From contig CM049308.1 of the NCBI GenBank assembly GCA_026874595.1, positions 45,827,327 to 45,891,326 of the forward strand: a DNA stretch of 64,000 bases, in the 5' to 3' direction. The DNA is from Sipunculus nudus (Eukaryota; Annelida; Sipuncula; Golfingiida; Sipunculidae). Positions 37,475 to 48,123 of the stretch are shown one piece after another. The translations under genes were made by a program, and so were the position numbers. The notes under the pieces were generated by a model that was not told the origin of the DNA, ran no database searches, and worked only from the letters and a program-made list of their open reading frames with translations. How positions within the stretch are numbered: the first letter of the stretch is position 1; every line of letters begins with the position of its first letter.

Positions 37475-37678
37475 ATTACGTGTAGCAAATCGGGGAGTAT
37501 CAACACAGATTATCTGATCTCTTTTCATCTATCATCATCGCCTTTTCGGATCGCTCATCCGTGAAATTTATTGGCTTATCAGATCGCAGTTGACTGACTA
37601 CGGTACTTGAGAACTTTATAGTTTCGGCGCATAGTTGCATTGTGACACAAGGCAAAAGGCAAAGCTAAGTTTGAAGAA

Positions 37679-39067
37679 ATGCCGAAAATAGGTCAAGCAC
37701 CTGAACATGGCCGCAGTGCCGAAGGCAGCACGACAGCGGTGTTGGCTGAGCCAACAAGTGACATAGTCCTTTCCATAATGAACGATATGGATGAACTGCT
37801 CGGCGGTTCCAAGTCTGGCTCACGCAAGGGCGATCGAGCAGACTCACAAAAACCATCCAGATCCGCACGAGCTGATAAAGCAAACAGCTCCACTGGAAAG
37901 AAAGAGAGTAGGACTCGGACAGTCACATGCTCAAAGACATCAAGGAGCAGTTGACTGTTCTGGCGGGCGCAATGGCGCACATGGCACCAATAGTCAAAGA
38001 ACTTAAAGCTGCATATGATGAGAGCAAGGAGGCCTATGATGACCATAACTGCGCTGAATTTCAGCAAAAGAGCGAGGCTGACTTGTCAGATGGGGAAGTG
38101 AGCGAATGTGATTATGAGGATTATCCCCATAACAAGAGAGCCAAGGGGGATGCTGACGCCCCGCTGACCGCTGACCCACATACCTCAGGGTCACTTGAAA
38201 ACCACAACAAAGAGGTCACGAGCCCGGAGGCCTCTCACATAGCGGTCACTGGTTCGGGTCAAAACAAAGATGGCGGCGCCCATGGTGACAACGGAGCCGT
38301 TGGATTCCTCGCTCAATTCGTCAACAAATCAAAGAAGTCAGCACCTGACATCAACCCTTTATTCGCGGAAACTGTCACAGAACTTCTGCAAGCGGGAATG
38401 GCGAAAGATGAGCGGGAGGCAACCATTGAGAAATGGCAACCTCCGGGAAACTGTCCTCGGTTGGACTTGGTGCGCGTGAATCCCGAAATCTTTAACAACG
38501 CTAGGAGGGCAGACGGAAGACGTCATGATGCAAATGGTCCAGAAGTCGATGATGGCCGGCTTGACTAAGCTTGTCCTGCTCATTGACAAATTCATATCTA
38601 CCGAAAGTGGGAAATCCACCGTACCAAGTGCATTGCAAACTAAAGAGGCGGTCTCTGAGGAGATTGCACTGATAGCAGATGCCTCGCATGAACTGGACAC
38701 CAGAAGGAGGTTCTTGTTCAGATCGGCTATCAACCCGGAATTTAAGAAACTTTACCACGAAAGTGCACCTATTTCAACACTGCTGTTTGGTGATAAACTT
38801 AGTGAACAAATCACTGAGATAAAGGAGTCTAATGAGGTCACTAATAGCGTAAAATGGAACAGCAATCAAGAGAAAGGAAACGGCAGTGGATCACAGAGAG
38901 GCTACAAAAGGAAATTTCCTTTTTTAGCCCCAAGAAACACTGCAGCCTCGCCAAGCCCTGTCTCTGCTCAGTTTCACAGAGGCAGCGGCAGAAACAAACA
39001 GAGCTACAGAGGCAGACCATCCCAAAAGCCAAGGGGCAGAGGGAGTTACAGTGTGCACAGGTACTAG
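37679..39067 (+). pseudogene. DIRS gag-like protein, two frameshifts
   Basis: Three frames overlap end to end: 37,679-37,954, then 37,927-38,568, then 38,525-39,067, moving out of and back into the first phase. Together they span about 460 codons. The order is a Ser/Lys-rich N terminus, a helical stretch (MLKDIKEQL, VKELKAAYDESKEAY), an acidic linker, a conserved-looking region ending VRVNPEIFNN, another helical stretch, and a basic Arg/Gly-rich tail (RGRPSQKPRGRG) suited to nucleic-acid binding. Position as the first gene of the element and this layout support a gag role. The ATG at 37,679 is the first in frame after the left repeat. Confidence 0.7.
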
Positions 39068-39121
39068 GGCCATCAAAATCAGAGGTGAGAAATCATTCTG
39101 GTAAACATATTGGCACTGTAA

Positions 39122-41012
39122 GTGACAGTGATCAAAACATTTCAAGCAGGAAATATAAAGAACTTTTACAGTGAGTGGACTAAAATTACAAAAGATCCAA
39201 ATATCCTTAAATTGATTTCTGGTTGTGACATTAATTTTGAGTCTGACCCAGTACAAACAGGTGTCTCAAAATCAAAATTTTCACGAACTGAGTCAAAACT
39301 GATAAGAAATAAAATTGTTAAATTACTCAAAAAAGGAGTCTTAGTTTAGAGTGAGCCGAAAGAGGGTCAATATATTTTGCCCATATTTCTTAGACCTAAA
39401 AAAGATGGTACATATCGTATGATTCTCAATTTGAAAACTCTGAACACTTCTGTGGAATATAAACATTTTAAAATGGAAAGCATTCATACATGCACAAATT
39501 TAATGACCCCAGGCTGCTTTATGGCATCAATAGACCTTTCAGATGCTTACTACACGGTACCTGTACGGGAAAATTACCAGAAATATTTGAAATTTGCTTT
39601 TGATAACAAATTATACATGTATACCTTCCTCCCAAATGGATTCACAGCAGCGCCGTTTCAATTTTCGAAAATTTTGAAACCAGTTGTTGGGACACTTAGA
39701 AAACAAGGCTATATATCTAGCAGTTATCTAGATGACATTTACTTGACAGCTGACTCCTATGGATTTTTGAACATTTGGAGTTTGTATTAAACTCCACTGA
39801 CATGACAATAACTATAAACACCGATAAAAACAATGGAAAATAGAACATTTGGCTAAAACTCTCTTAAATTCTGACCTTATAAAGATTAGGACAGTAGCCA
39901 GGGCAGTGGGCACATTAGTGTCATGTACAGCAGGTGTTAAATATGCACAGCTATTTTACAAACAACTTGACATAGAAAAGAGCATGGCATTACAGCAACA
40001 CCAGGGAGATTTCAATGCAAACATGAAATTGTCAAACAAGGCCAAAATGGATTTGAAATGGTGGCTTGAACATGCACATGAAGATAAAAAACCTATAAAA
40101 AACAGGAATCCTGATATAACTTTGCAAACAGATGCATCAAACAAAGGTTGGGGCGCAACACTTGTTGGCCACTCAACTACAGGAGGACGCTGGGCTGGTG
40201 CAGACCTTTTGGCTCATATTAATTATTTGGAATTAAAGGCTGCATATTTAGGAATTCGCTCTCTTTGCACAAATATGGAAAACAAACATATCCTCTTGTA
40301 AATGGACAACACCACAGCTGTTTCATACATAAAGAACATGGGTGGTAATCATTCACTCACCTGTAACAAACTAACCAGAGACATCTGGATTTGGTGCAAG
40401 GTTAGGAATATTTGGTTAACGGCTACGCACATCCCAGGTTCTGTAAATGTTGAAGCAGATAAAGCCAGTAGAACATTTGATGATAGCAAAGAATGGAAGA
40501 TAGATGCAGCAATATTCACAAATTTAACTGAAATTTGGGGAAAACCAGAATTTGATATGTTTGCGTAAAGGATCAATTATCAAATGAAACCATATGTTTC
40601 ATGGAAGGCCGACCCAGAGGCTTGGGCGGTCAATGCTTTCACCCTAAACTGGCATGGTAAATTTCTTTGGATTTTTCCACCTTTCAGTCTGATCACACAA
40701 GTACTGAAGAAACTGAGGGAGGACAAGGCAACAGCAATACTAATAGTCCCAATGTGGACAACACAGCCATGGTGGCCTCGCATGTACCAACTGCTGATCA
40801 GCCAGCCAGTGGAATTCCCTCACAGGAAGTCGCTGCTCACTCTTCCATCCAGCCCAGAGACGATACATCCGCTGTGGCCAAAGTTGCGGATGATGGCCTG
40901 TCTCTTGTCCGGAAGAGATTACAACAACAAGGTGTCTCACCTAGAGCCCAGGAAATTATCCTCAGTTCATGGAGATTGGGTACAAAAAGACAGTACAAAG
41001 TCTATCTTATAA
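39122..41012 (+). pseudogene. DIRS reverse transcriptase, RNase H and Dam-like methyltransferase region, broken
   Basis: RT: motif A SIDLSDAYY (Asp at about 39,533), motif B PNGFTAAP and motif C SYLDD (39,722-39,736). RNase H: LQTDASNKGWG, NYLELKAAY, MDNTTAVSY and HIPGSVNVEADKAS supply the Asp/Glu set. The C-terminal part (FDMFA, then WIFPPFSLI and IVPMWTTQPWW) resembles the Dam-like adenine methyltransferase domain known in DIRS elements, with FPPF where NPPF/Y is usual. Lesions: in-frame TAG at 39,347, a frame change with apparent loss of about 25 codons after motif C (39,765-39,850), and TAA at 40,299 and 40,566. Overlaps the recombinase region from 40,667 in another frame. Confidence 0.85.
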
Positions 41013-41887
41013 AATGGGAACTTTTTTGTGAAAAACAACAAATTAATGCAAATGAACCTATAGTGGCTCAAGTGCTCAACTTTTTAACATTACTATTTGA
41101 CTCTGGATTAAGATATTCAGCTCTGAACACAGTCAGATCAGCCTTATCAGCTGTCCTTATACTGGCTGACAGTTCACAAACAGTTGGTAATCACCCCTTA
41201 ATCCAAAGATTTATCAAAGCAGTTTATCAGTCTCGGCCTAGCATGCCTCACTATTCTGAAACGTGGGATGTCAGTATTGTGCTTAATTATCTAAAGACTC
41301 AGTCACCTGCAAACAAAATTACTTTGAAGGGCTTGAGTGAGAAATTAGCAATGCTTTGTATGTTAGTCACTGGAACCAGATGTCAGTCAGTCTTGTTAAT
41401 GGATGTAAACAATATGATAAATGGCAAGTCTTCTATCAAATTCCACTTAACAGAACTAGTCAAAACATCCAAACCAGGTAAGCGACAACCAGACCTTATT
41501 TTACCTGCTTACCCAGTTGATCGCAGACTTTGTGTGGTGACTTACCTGAAGGAGTATTTAAACAGAACACAAAATATTAGAACAAGTAATAAACTCTTTG
41601 TTTGTTACTGTAAGCCTCACAAGGCTATTTCTGGTGCAAGTCTTGCCCGTTGGATTAGGAATGTTATGAGCAGTGCTTGTTTAGATACTAATACCTTTAA
41701 AGCACACAGTACTAGGTCAGCATCAGCTAGTGCTGCCAAAGTCATGAATGTTCCATTGGACATGATTTTGAGAACTGTTTGATGGTCACAAACAAGCACT
41801 TTTTGTAAATATTATGAGAAACCTTTCAAATGTGAGGAAACCTATGGCACCAAAGTACTAGATAAAGGAAACACTGGGAAACAGTAA
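40667..41887 (+). pseudogene. DIRS tyrosine recombinase, stop codon before the catalytic Tyr
   Basis: The open part (40,667-41,782) has 371 codons. The first 80 or so overlap the methyltransferase region and are probably not conserved. A core-binding segment follows (about residues 95-190, including SSWRLGTKRQYKVYLIKW), then the catalytic fold: Arg238 in VTGTRCQ, then His347 and Arg350 in AHSTRSAS. The frame stops at TGA (41,780-41,782). The same frame continues with a tryptophan codon and reaches two adjacent Tyr codons at 41,810-41,815, the expected place of the nucleophile, before a TAA at about 41,885. The enzyme would insert circular cDNA by strand exchange; this copy cannot without readthrough. 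The true start may be downstream of 40,667. Confidence 0.85.
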
Positions 41888-41980
41888 ACATAGTGTATTT
41901 ATAGAAAAGTTGGGGAAACAGAACATGTTGTAGCACTACAAATAATCACATTAGATGCATATGTAGTTATGAGTGTTGTG

Positions 41981-41986
41981 AATAAA
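41981..41986 (+). promoter_or_regulatory. Poly(A) signal of the DIRS-like element
   Basis: AATAAA lies about 95 bases after the end of the recombinase frame and before the internal complementary region, where the element's transcript would be expected to be processed. Confidence 0.5.
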
Positions 41987-42041
41987 CATGTTATGTAGAA
42001 ACCTGTGTTTCTTAATGAGTCGAACCATGTGAGCTTTGAAG

Positions 42042-42162
42042 TCTCGGTTGATCTCAGGATGCTGCATGAATAGGTAGAATTGGAAAATTAAACAAGCCTT
42101 ACCTGTAAGGTGAAATTTGATTGAGATTCTACCTACTCATCAGCAGCATCTGAGATCAAGCG
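42042..42162 (+). repeat. Internal complementary region of the DIRS-like element
   Basis: 42,042-42,080 is the reverse complement of the left end (37,412-37,450, one mismatch), and 42,079-42,162 is the reverse complement of the right end (42,249-42,333, few mismatches). Thus the region is the complement of right end joined to left end, the template proposed for circularising DIRS cDNA. With the right end it forms a hairpin of about 84-bp arms and a loop of about 86 bases. Confidence 0.9.
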
Positions 42163-42220
42163 CCCACCACATTCCTCCCTTGCTACATTTAATTATCACA
42201 TGGTTCTCCTGTTAAAATAT

Positions 42221-42333
42221 GATGCTCCCGATAGCGCATGTACGATCTCGCTTGATCTCAGATGCTGCTGATGAGTAGGTAGAATCTCAATCAAACTTCA
42301 CCTTTCAGGTAAGGCTTGTTTAATTTTCCAATT
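42221..42333 (+). repeat. Right inverted terminal repeat with 48-bp extension
   Basis: 42,221-42,285 pairs with the left terminal repeat, and 42,286-42,333 is an extension absent from the left end, as in classical DIRS-1. The end, TTTTCCAATT, shares AATT with the left boundary. Confidence 0.85.
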
Positions 42334-42797
42334 GCAAGGTAATTCCCTGTTACTCATTAACTATAGAATTACTTTTCGATTAACCTTTCTTAATGTTGTT
42401 ATTATAAACCAAAACATTTTTTTAAATTATTGTTTATTGTTATGTTTTTAAAGGTCAACCAGAGGACATATGGAGGGGTTTCAGTATAGCCTAGGTGTGA
42501 CATGGTCTCATAAAAACATTAGTAAAAGCTAAAGTTTTTGGTCAATTCCTTTCAGATTTCAGAAGCTAAAATCCTTACGTGTGTATGATATGAAAAGTAA
42601 ATCAGCAGTGCTCACAGGGAAAAAACGTGCCACAAACAAATTGGGCAAACTATTAAGGTACCAATTTTATATTTATGCGAATAACCTTTCGGTAAACAAT
42701 TGAATCTTGATTAAATGAAGTTATATCCCTGAAAAAAAGCCTCTAGCTCCAGCAGTTCTTATGTTAAGTGAGTAAACATATTTCCTGAATTTTTACA
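42334..42797 (+). repeat. Family B body resumed after the DIRS insertion
   Basis: GCAAGGTAATTCCCTGTTAC continues the B sequence interrupted at 37,410; compare GCAAGTTAATTTCCTGTTAC near 14,772. It goes on into the B core. Confidence 0.65.
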
Positions 42798-43130
42798 AGG
42801 TGCATTATGACTGACTGACTGAAGATGTTTTAGCTTTATTGAGCAGCTACAGGTTGCTGTAGTCAAGACTACAGGCCTGCCACTCCTTAAGCATAATTTT
42901 GAATGAGCCGATAGATGTGATGCCATCAAGCCAAGCAGGAATCCGTGAAGGGCCGCCACCAGTGACCACACCAGTGACCAAGGAAAGCTAAAGCACCTAC
43001 ACCCACAAAGACCCGAGCGAGCCACACACTGACACCTACCCCAGCAGCGCAGACCGTCCAATCCAGAGTGAAGAACTCAATCTCGAACATTAATGAATAA
43101 TTACTGTTTTCATAAGCCAGGTGCTTTATG
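42798..43130 (-). mobile_element. Short non-LTR retroelement end (SINE or 5'-truncated LINE) with 12-bp duplication
   Basis: AGGTGC(A/T)TTATG flanks both sides (42,798-42,809 and 43,119-43,130, one mismatch) of a 309-bp insertion in a B core. On the minus strand it ends in AATAAAG (complement of 42,834-42,840) and a CAGT-repeat tail at 42,810-42,821, features of non-LTR elements that end in short tandem repeats. The ORFs across it are Cys/Trp-rich with no clear domain. Confidence 0.6.
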
Positions 43131-43519
43131 TTCAGGCATATCTCTTTCACAAATTACTCAATACTGACCTAATTTTTGGTATGTACATAGGAAATGTATG
43201 GAAGAATATGTAAACTAAATATGATCAAAAACAGATCAGTGATTTTGATATTAGGCAGTCCTGAAGTGTAACAACAGGTTTTTAATGGAAAATTGAGGTT
43301 TTCCTTAATATCTCAAAGGAACAAAGTCCTAGTGACCCAATTTTTGGAATGGTAGGAAATTAAGGGGACATCTAACTGTATGCCAAATTTCACATTGTAG
43401 GTCCAACGGTTTCAAATCATGCCAGTTTAACGGATGGACAGATGGACGGCCGGATAGACAGCTGATCGGCAAAGGACCACAACTATAGCTCAGATGACTT
43501 ATAGTCAGCTGAGCTAAAA
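43131..43519 (+). repeat. Family B core and tail
   Basis: The B copy resumes at TTCAGGCATATC, has the TTTTGATATTAGGCAG segment and a short GACGG-like stretch, and ends with CAGCTGAGCTAAAAA. The next base begins family A body. Confidence 0.7.
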
Positions 43520-44420
43520 ATGATCATAGGTGGCACCACCAGTCTTGTATACAACAAAGCTTTCTGAGATGTATAAAAATGCCCAATTTCAGGCTGATAT
43601 ATCAAATCCCTCCTGAGAAATAAGCAGGGTCATACACTGAGCAAAAAATTTATTGTATGTGGTGCACCAGTCTTGTATACAACAAATCTATCTGATTTGT
43701 GTAAATATGCACAATGGCTGATATATAAAATACTTCTTGAGAAATATGTCAGCACATACATAGTGCAAAAGTGATTGTAGGTGGCGATACCAATCTTGTG
43801 AATGAGAAAGCCATCAAATATGCATGGACAGGCCAATAAATCAAACTTCCCTTGAGTCAGGTCCACTTGGCTAACCAGGTACAGGTGAGAAAGGCTGTTG
43901 ACCCCAGTGAACTGGAACGAATTGCTGGTACGAGCTACTGCACTGAGTGAACTCTTGACCTGCACCTGGCTGCATTTAGTGAATTTTTTACCTGTACCTG
44001 GGTGCACAGTTGGCAGTTTGCCAAAGCTATAAATGGATCCAGAATGGCTTTTTGCCAATTCTGAAATAGTTGGCTAAAATTATGAGGTTTTTGCACAGCT
44101 TGATGTAAGTGGAGCCTCAAAAACCTCAATTTCGATATATGAGTCATGTGACCAACATTTGCACAAAACCTGGTAAAGCCAGCTCCTGTCATTTCTGAGA
44201 TTGTTATGTTAGTATGATTATTTGGCCAAATAACTAAGTTCAAATTCCTGTAACTCAGCCAAAATTAATCAAATCCAAACCATTTGTAAAAATTTGAGAG
44301 AGCTTGTCTCTGGGATCATTTCTGTGAAATATTGAACAATCTGGCTGAATGATTTCTGAGAAGATTTGTGAACGTATTAAAACTTTTGCCCAGTAAAAAG
44401 TAAGTTGATGTAGGTGGCAC
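43520..44420 (+). repeat. Family A body (left part)
   Basis: It starts TGATCATAGGTGGCACC, the equivalent of the A site used by other insertions, so the preceding B copy is inserted there. It carries A cores and is broken at GTAGGTGGCAC by a hAT-like element. Confidence 0.65.
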
Positions 44421-45702
44421 AGGGGTTACGCTAGGCTAAAATTTTGAAGAGTCTGGGACCCATAGGTATAAATTTTCAAGGGTCCTATCAAAATTGTCAA
44501 GAGTCCTGCATAAATTTCAGGAGTCCTGATGGTCCTGGCAAAGGAAAGCTATTAGTGTGTATATATATATGTTGGCAATTATGATATATATTTAAAACAA
44601 ATATTTTTTATGGTTGCTTTGTTCTTAAGAAAATGTCATATATTATCATTTGTGCACCAAGCCATTTAATTAACAATAGGATCTTACACAGGGCTTTGGC
44701 AAAATGTTTATTTTAAAAAACATATTTGTACTCTTGTGGTATGTGTAAGCATGCATGTATACATATTACTGATAGGGAAAAATCACAAGCTTATTCCAAA
44801 TCCTCTTTTAATTGAATGAACTTCTTAGTATCTGAAATCAAATTTATTTTATTAAACAGAAACGCAAATGCTAATGAATAAATCTGCTAGGTTACAATTT
44901 AAACCATGTTGATCAACAATGAAGCCCAGAAAATTTTGTTTAATAATTGATATATTTGTGACATGACAAACCGGCACTGACAGCTGCTCTTCCAACATAC
45001 TAGAGCCCCTCTAAAATAGACGGAAAAAAATCTTAATTACATAAAAAGGCCAATTTATTTTCTTTGAAATAGTTTAACAAGGTTAAGGAATGTCACCGGC
45101 TATTCTTTGCTGGAATCAATCACCAAATTCCAGCTTTTCCAACTCATTTCAACGCTCTGAAGAACGTGGTTAGCGACACCCAACTGTCACCTGGCTCCAT
45201 CATGAACTTGTGTAACCTTTTAATTATAATTACAGATTATGACGTGTTCATCGGAGCTGGCCTATCAAACACTGCATGGCACGCAGTGAAAAATGGTTCC
45301 CTGCTTCCCTTGAGCGAACGCTGCCGGGGGCAGTTAATTGCACCTGAATTCACTTTTCTCGGTCCATTTCATGCGGTAAATATTGCACGATATGAAACGG
45401 TCACTCTGTTTTAATATTCATTTAAGCGCAACCAGGTGCCCTCGTTCTCAGCCTGCATTGCACGAGCTTCTTTATTGCCCAAGGTTCATTTTCTTGTTAA
45501 CAATGGGAAGGCTACCACGCGTGTCACGGGCATTCGTACAGCCATCAAACCTGTCTGGATACTGACTGTTCAACGGTATAAAATGACTGTTGAATGAGTT
45601 ATAATTTCAAGAGTCCTGCAGGACCCATTTGGCCTAAAGCTCATGCGTCCTTAGTGAAAATCATGCGTCAGGGACCTGTACCTACCGGTTACCGAAATCC
45701 CT
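44421..45702. mobile_element. hAT-like non-autonomous element, GTGGCAC duplication
   Basis: GTGGCAC flanks both sides (44,414-44,420 and 45,703-45,709). The ends AGGGGTTACG and CGAAATCCCT are imperfect inverted repeats; with the preceding C they read CAGGGG-like, common in hAT elements, though hAT duplications are usually 8 bp. Subterminal segments with AGAGTCCTGCA recur near both ends. The interior is low-copy, partly GC-rich (45,110-45,560), with ORFs of 82 and 60 codons that I do not recognise. Confidence 0.55.
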
Positions 45703-47645
45703 GTGGCACCATAAAAAGCTCAATCCCACAACATTTGATTTGTGACAGATTTTTGCATAGCTCAGGCTACTGCACTGAGTGAACTCATGACCTGCACCTG
45801 GATAGACTGAGTGAACTCTTGACCTGTTGCATAATCTGACACAGTTGGCAGTCTGCCAAAGCTATAAATAGATTAAGGCTGAACTTTGGTGCCAAATCTC
45901 ATGCAGTATGCAGTCTGCCAATGCTATAAATAGAATGCAGCTACTGCACTGAGTGAACTACTGACCCATACCTGGCTGCACTGAGTGAACTCTTGACCTG
46001 TTGCCTAATCTGATACAGTTGGCAGTCTGCCAAAGCTATGAATAGATCCAGACTGACCTCTAGCCTGTTGCCAAGTCTGAAATAGTAGCCACACCATTGC
46101 ATAAGCTCATGCAGGGTCCCCTGCCCTGAGGGGCATGACACCCATGAGGTGTTCATATGTCACCCATGAGATGATCACATGTCACTCATGAGGTGATCAC
46201 ATGCCTTGTGCTTGGTTGCACTGATTGAACTCTTGACCTAAATCTGGCTGCACTGAATGAACTCTTGATCTGTTGCCAAATCTGAAACAGTTGGCAGTTT
46301 CTCAACCTATTTAAAGATACAACTAAATCTTGGAGTGTTGGTGAATCTGTTTACACATACTGAAAGACTTTGGCTAAAATGCTTTTTTTTCAATCTGACA
46401 TATTCATAAACTTTTTATCAAAATATCTAGAATAATAAAAGATGCATTTCTTTCAGCTGTCTTTATATACCCACAAAGAGCTGTATACCTGTGATTGTAA
46501 ACATTGCCTGGCATGAAGAATATCTAAAATCATAAATTTACATTTTTTAAAAGCTTTTAAAAAACATTCTTGTCAATATTAACCATAGATAACCTGAAAT
46601 CTTAATGTCTAGAGGCATGATGTAATGGATGCTGATAAACAGGTGCCAGGCTAGATGTATATGCTTCACACAGCTTACATATATGGTAAAATGACTAAAT
46701 TCAATATTTATAATTCAGCCAAAATTCATTCTTTGGAACCATAAAAGACAATTAATATAAAAATTATTCAGGGGATTATTCTTGTAAAATATTAAACCAA
46801 TATGCCTCAGTGGCCTCAGTCAAAAAACTTTTTACAGGTTTATAACTAATATGGGAAAATACAGCAAAATGGCTAAGTTAAGCTTCTCATAACTCAGCCA
46901 AATATCACTGAACCAAAACCATTTGAACACACTTGAGTTATAAATATCTAAGGATAATTAACGTGTGAGATTTAAGAATTTGGTCCAGTGGTTTTTGAGA
47001 AGAAGCCACTTAGCTAAAATGGGAAGTTACTAAGTATGGCATATGACTAAATTCAGCTTCTAATAACTCAGCCAAAAGTCACTGAACTGAGACCATTTGA
47101 ACAAACTTCAGAAAACACTACCCTAGGATCATTTCTGTGCGATATTAAACAATTTGGCCATATGGTTTCAGAGAAGAAGTTTTTTGTAGCCATCAGTATG
47201 ATACGGGCACTGATGACCCCTGTACAAAAAAGGCCGATGCAGGTGGTTTCTGAGATTTAAATTTTAATATGCTTTTTTGCACAGTTAACAAAGTTCAACT
47301 TCCTGTAACTCGGCCAAAAATCACCAAACTTAAACCATTCGAACAAACTTGAAAAAGATTGTTCCAGGAATCATTTTTGTGAAATATTGGACAATTTGGC
47401 TGAACAATTTTGGAGAAGAAGATTTTTAAAGCTTTTTAAGCTTTTTCCCAAAAAATCTAAGAAAATGCAGTTATCCAAAAAATTATCAAAATCGGATAGA
47501 TTTTTTAAGATGACTAATTTTTTGCATAAAATTTGGTGATGCTAGGTCATGCCATTTTCAAGATAGTAAGGGTTAACATACAGACGACGGACCACGGACG
47601 CTGGACGACGCCACACCATCGCATGAGCTCACAGGTTCGCTAAAA
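45703..47645 (+). repeat. Family A body and 3' terminus
   Basis: After the hAT-like insertion the A cores continue (TGCACTGAGTGAAC units 45,770-46,330), then the A bridge and long units, then GACGACGGACC microsatellite and GAGCTCACAGGTTCGCTAA. Confidence 0.65.
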
Positions 47646-48123
47646 AACATCATCCCATAACCCATATCTATGTATATGCATAATATAAAAGAAATCTGTC
47701 TATTTGTTTTTGACTTATAATGCTCACAGTACTGTCAAGTGGCTATTTTGGGGGTATTAAAAGGCACGAAAACAAGTAAGAATAATAGATGGTGCCACCA
47801 GTTTCTGGAATATGACAACCCTATCCATGATCTTTGATCAACTTGATTTGGGGTTCAATCCATGCAAGATTTCTTGAGATATTTAAGAATTAGTGTGATT
47901 TTCCCGAAAATTGGTCCTATTCAAGGCCAAGGACACTCTTCTAGTTAAGGTCATGACCTCATTTTAAAGAGATGTCGTCCTCTCACCCATATCTATACAC
48001 ATGCCAAGTTTGGTAAAGATCCGTGAAATATTTTTTGAGTTATTGCGTCAACAAGATTTATATGCGGCGGAGGTGGAACCAGCATGAAAACAGTATCCCC
48101 CCGACTTTGTCTGGGGATACAAT
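47646..48123 (+). repeat. Family D 3' fragment
   Basis: It matches family D from CATCATCCCATAACCCATA (compare 61,786) to the D terminus TTTGTCTGGGGATACAA, with the D-specific GGTAAAGATCCGTGAAATA segment. The receptor-site-like array is missing, so it is 5' truncated. Confidence 0.6.

Larger units (their letters stand above)
37411..42333 (+). mobile_element. DIRS-like tyrosine-recombinase retrotransposon, complete structure but inactivated
   Basis: The element has all the structural parts of a DIRS element: imperfect inverted terminal repeats, the right one with a 48-bp extension; gag, RT-RNase H-methyltransferase and tyrosine recombinase regions in overlapping frames; and an internal complementary region that matches the junction of right end and left end. 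It sits in a family B repeat at AATT with no target duplication beyond that shared tetranucleotide. Several frameshifts and stops make it a dead copy, but the termini and internal complementary region remain well matched. Confidence 0.9.

Noticed and set aside
38359-38733. Minus-strand ORFs of over 100 codons opposite the DIRS gag
   Set aside because: They are antisense to gag coding sequence; composition follows from the plus-strand codons.
42082-42330. A separate MITE next to the DIRS element, suggested by its long hairpin
   Set aside because: The hairpin is fully explained by the internal complementary region pairing with the element's own right end, and the left half also matches the left end.
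42759-43150. Two Cys/Trp-rich minus-strand ORFs as a host gene
   Set aside because: They lie across a non-LTR insertion with target duplication and extend into family B core on both sides.
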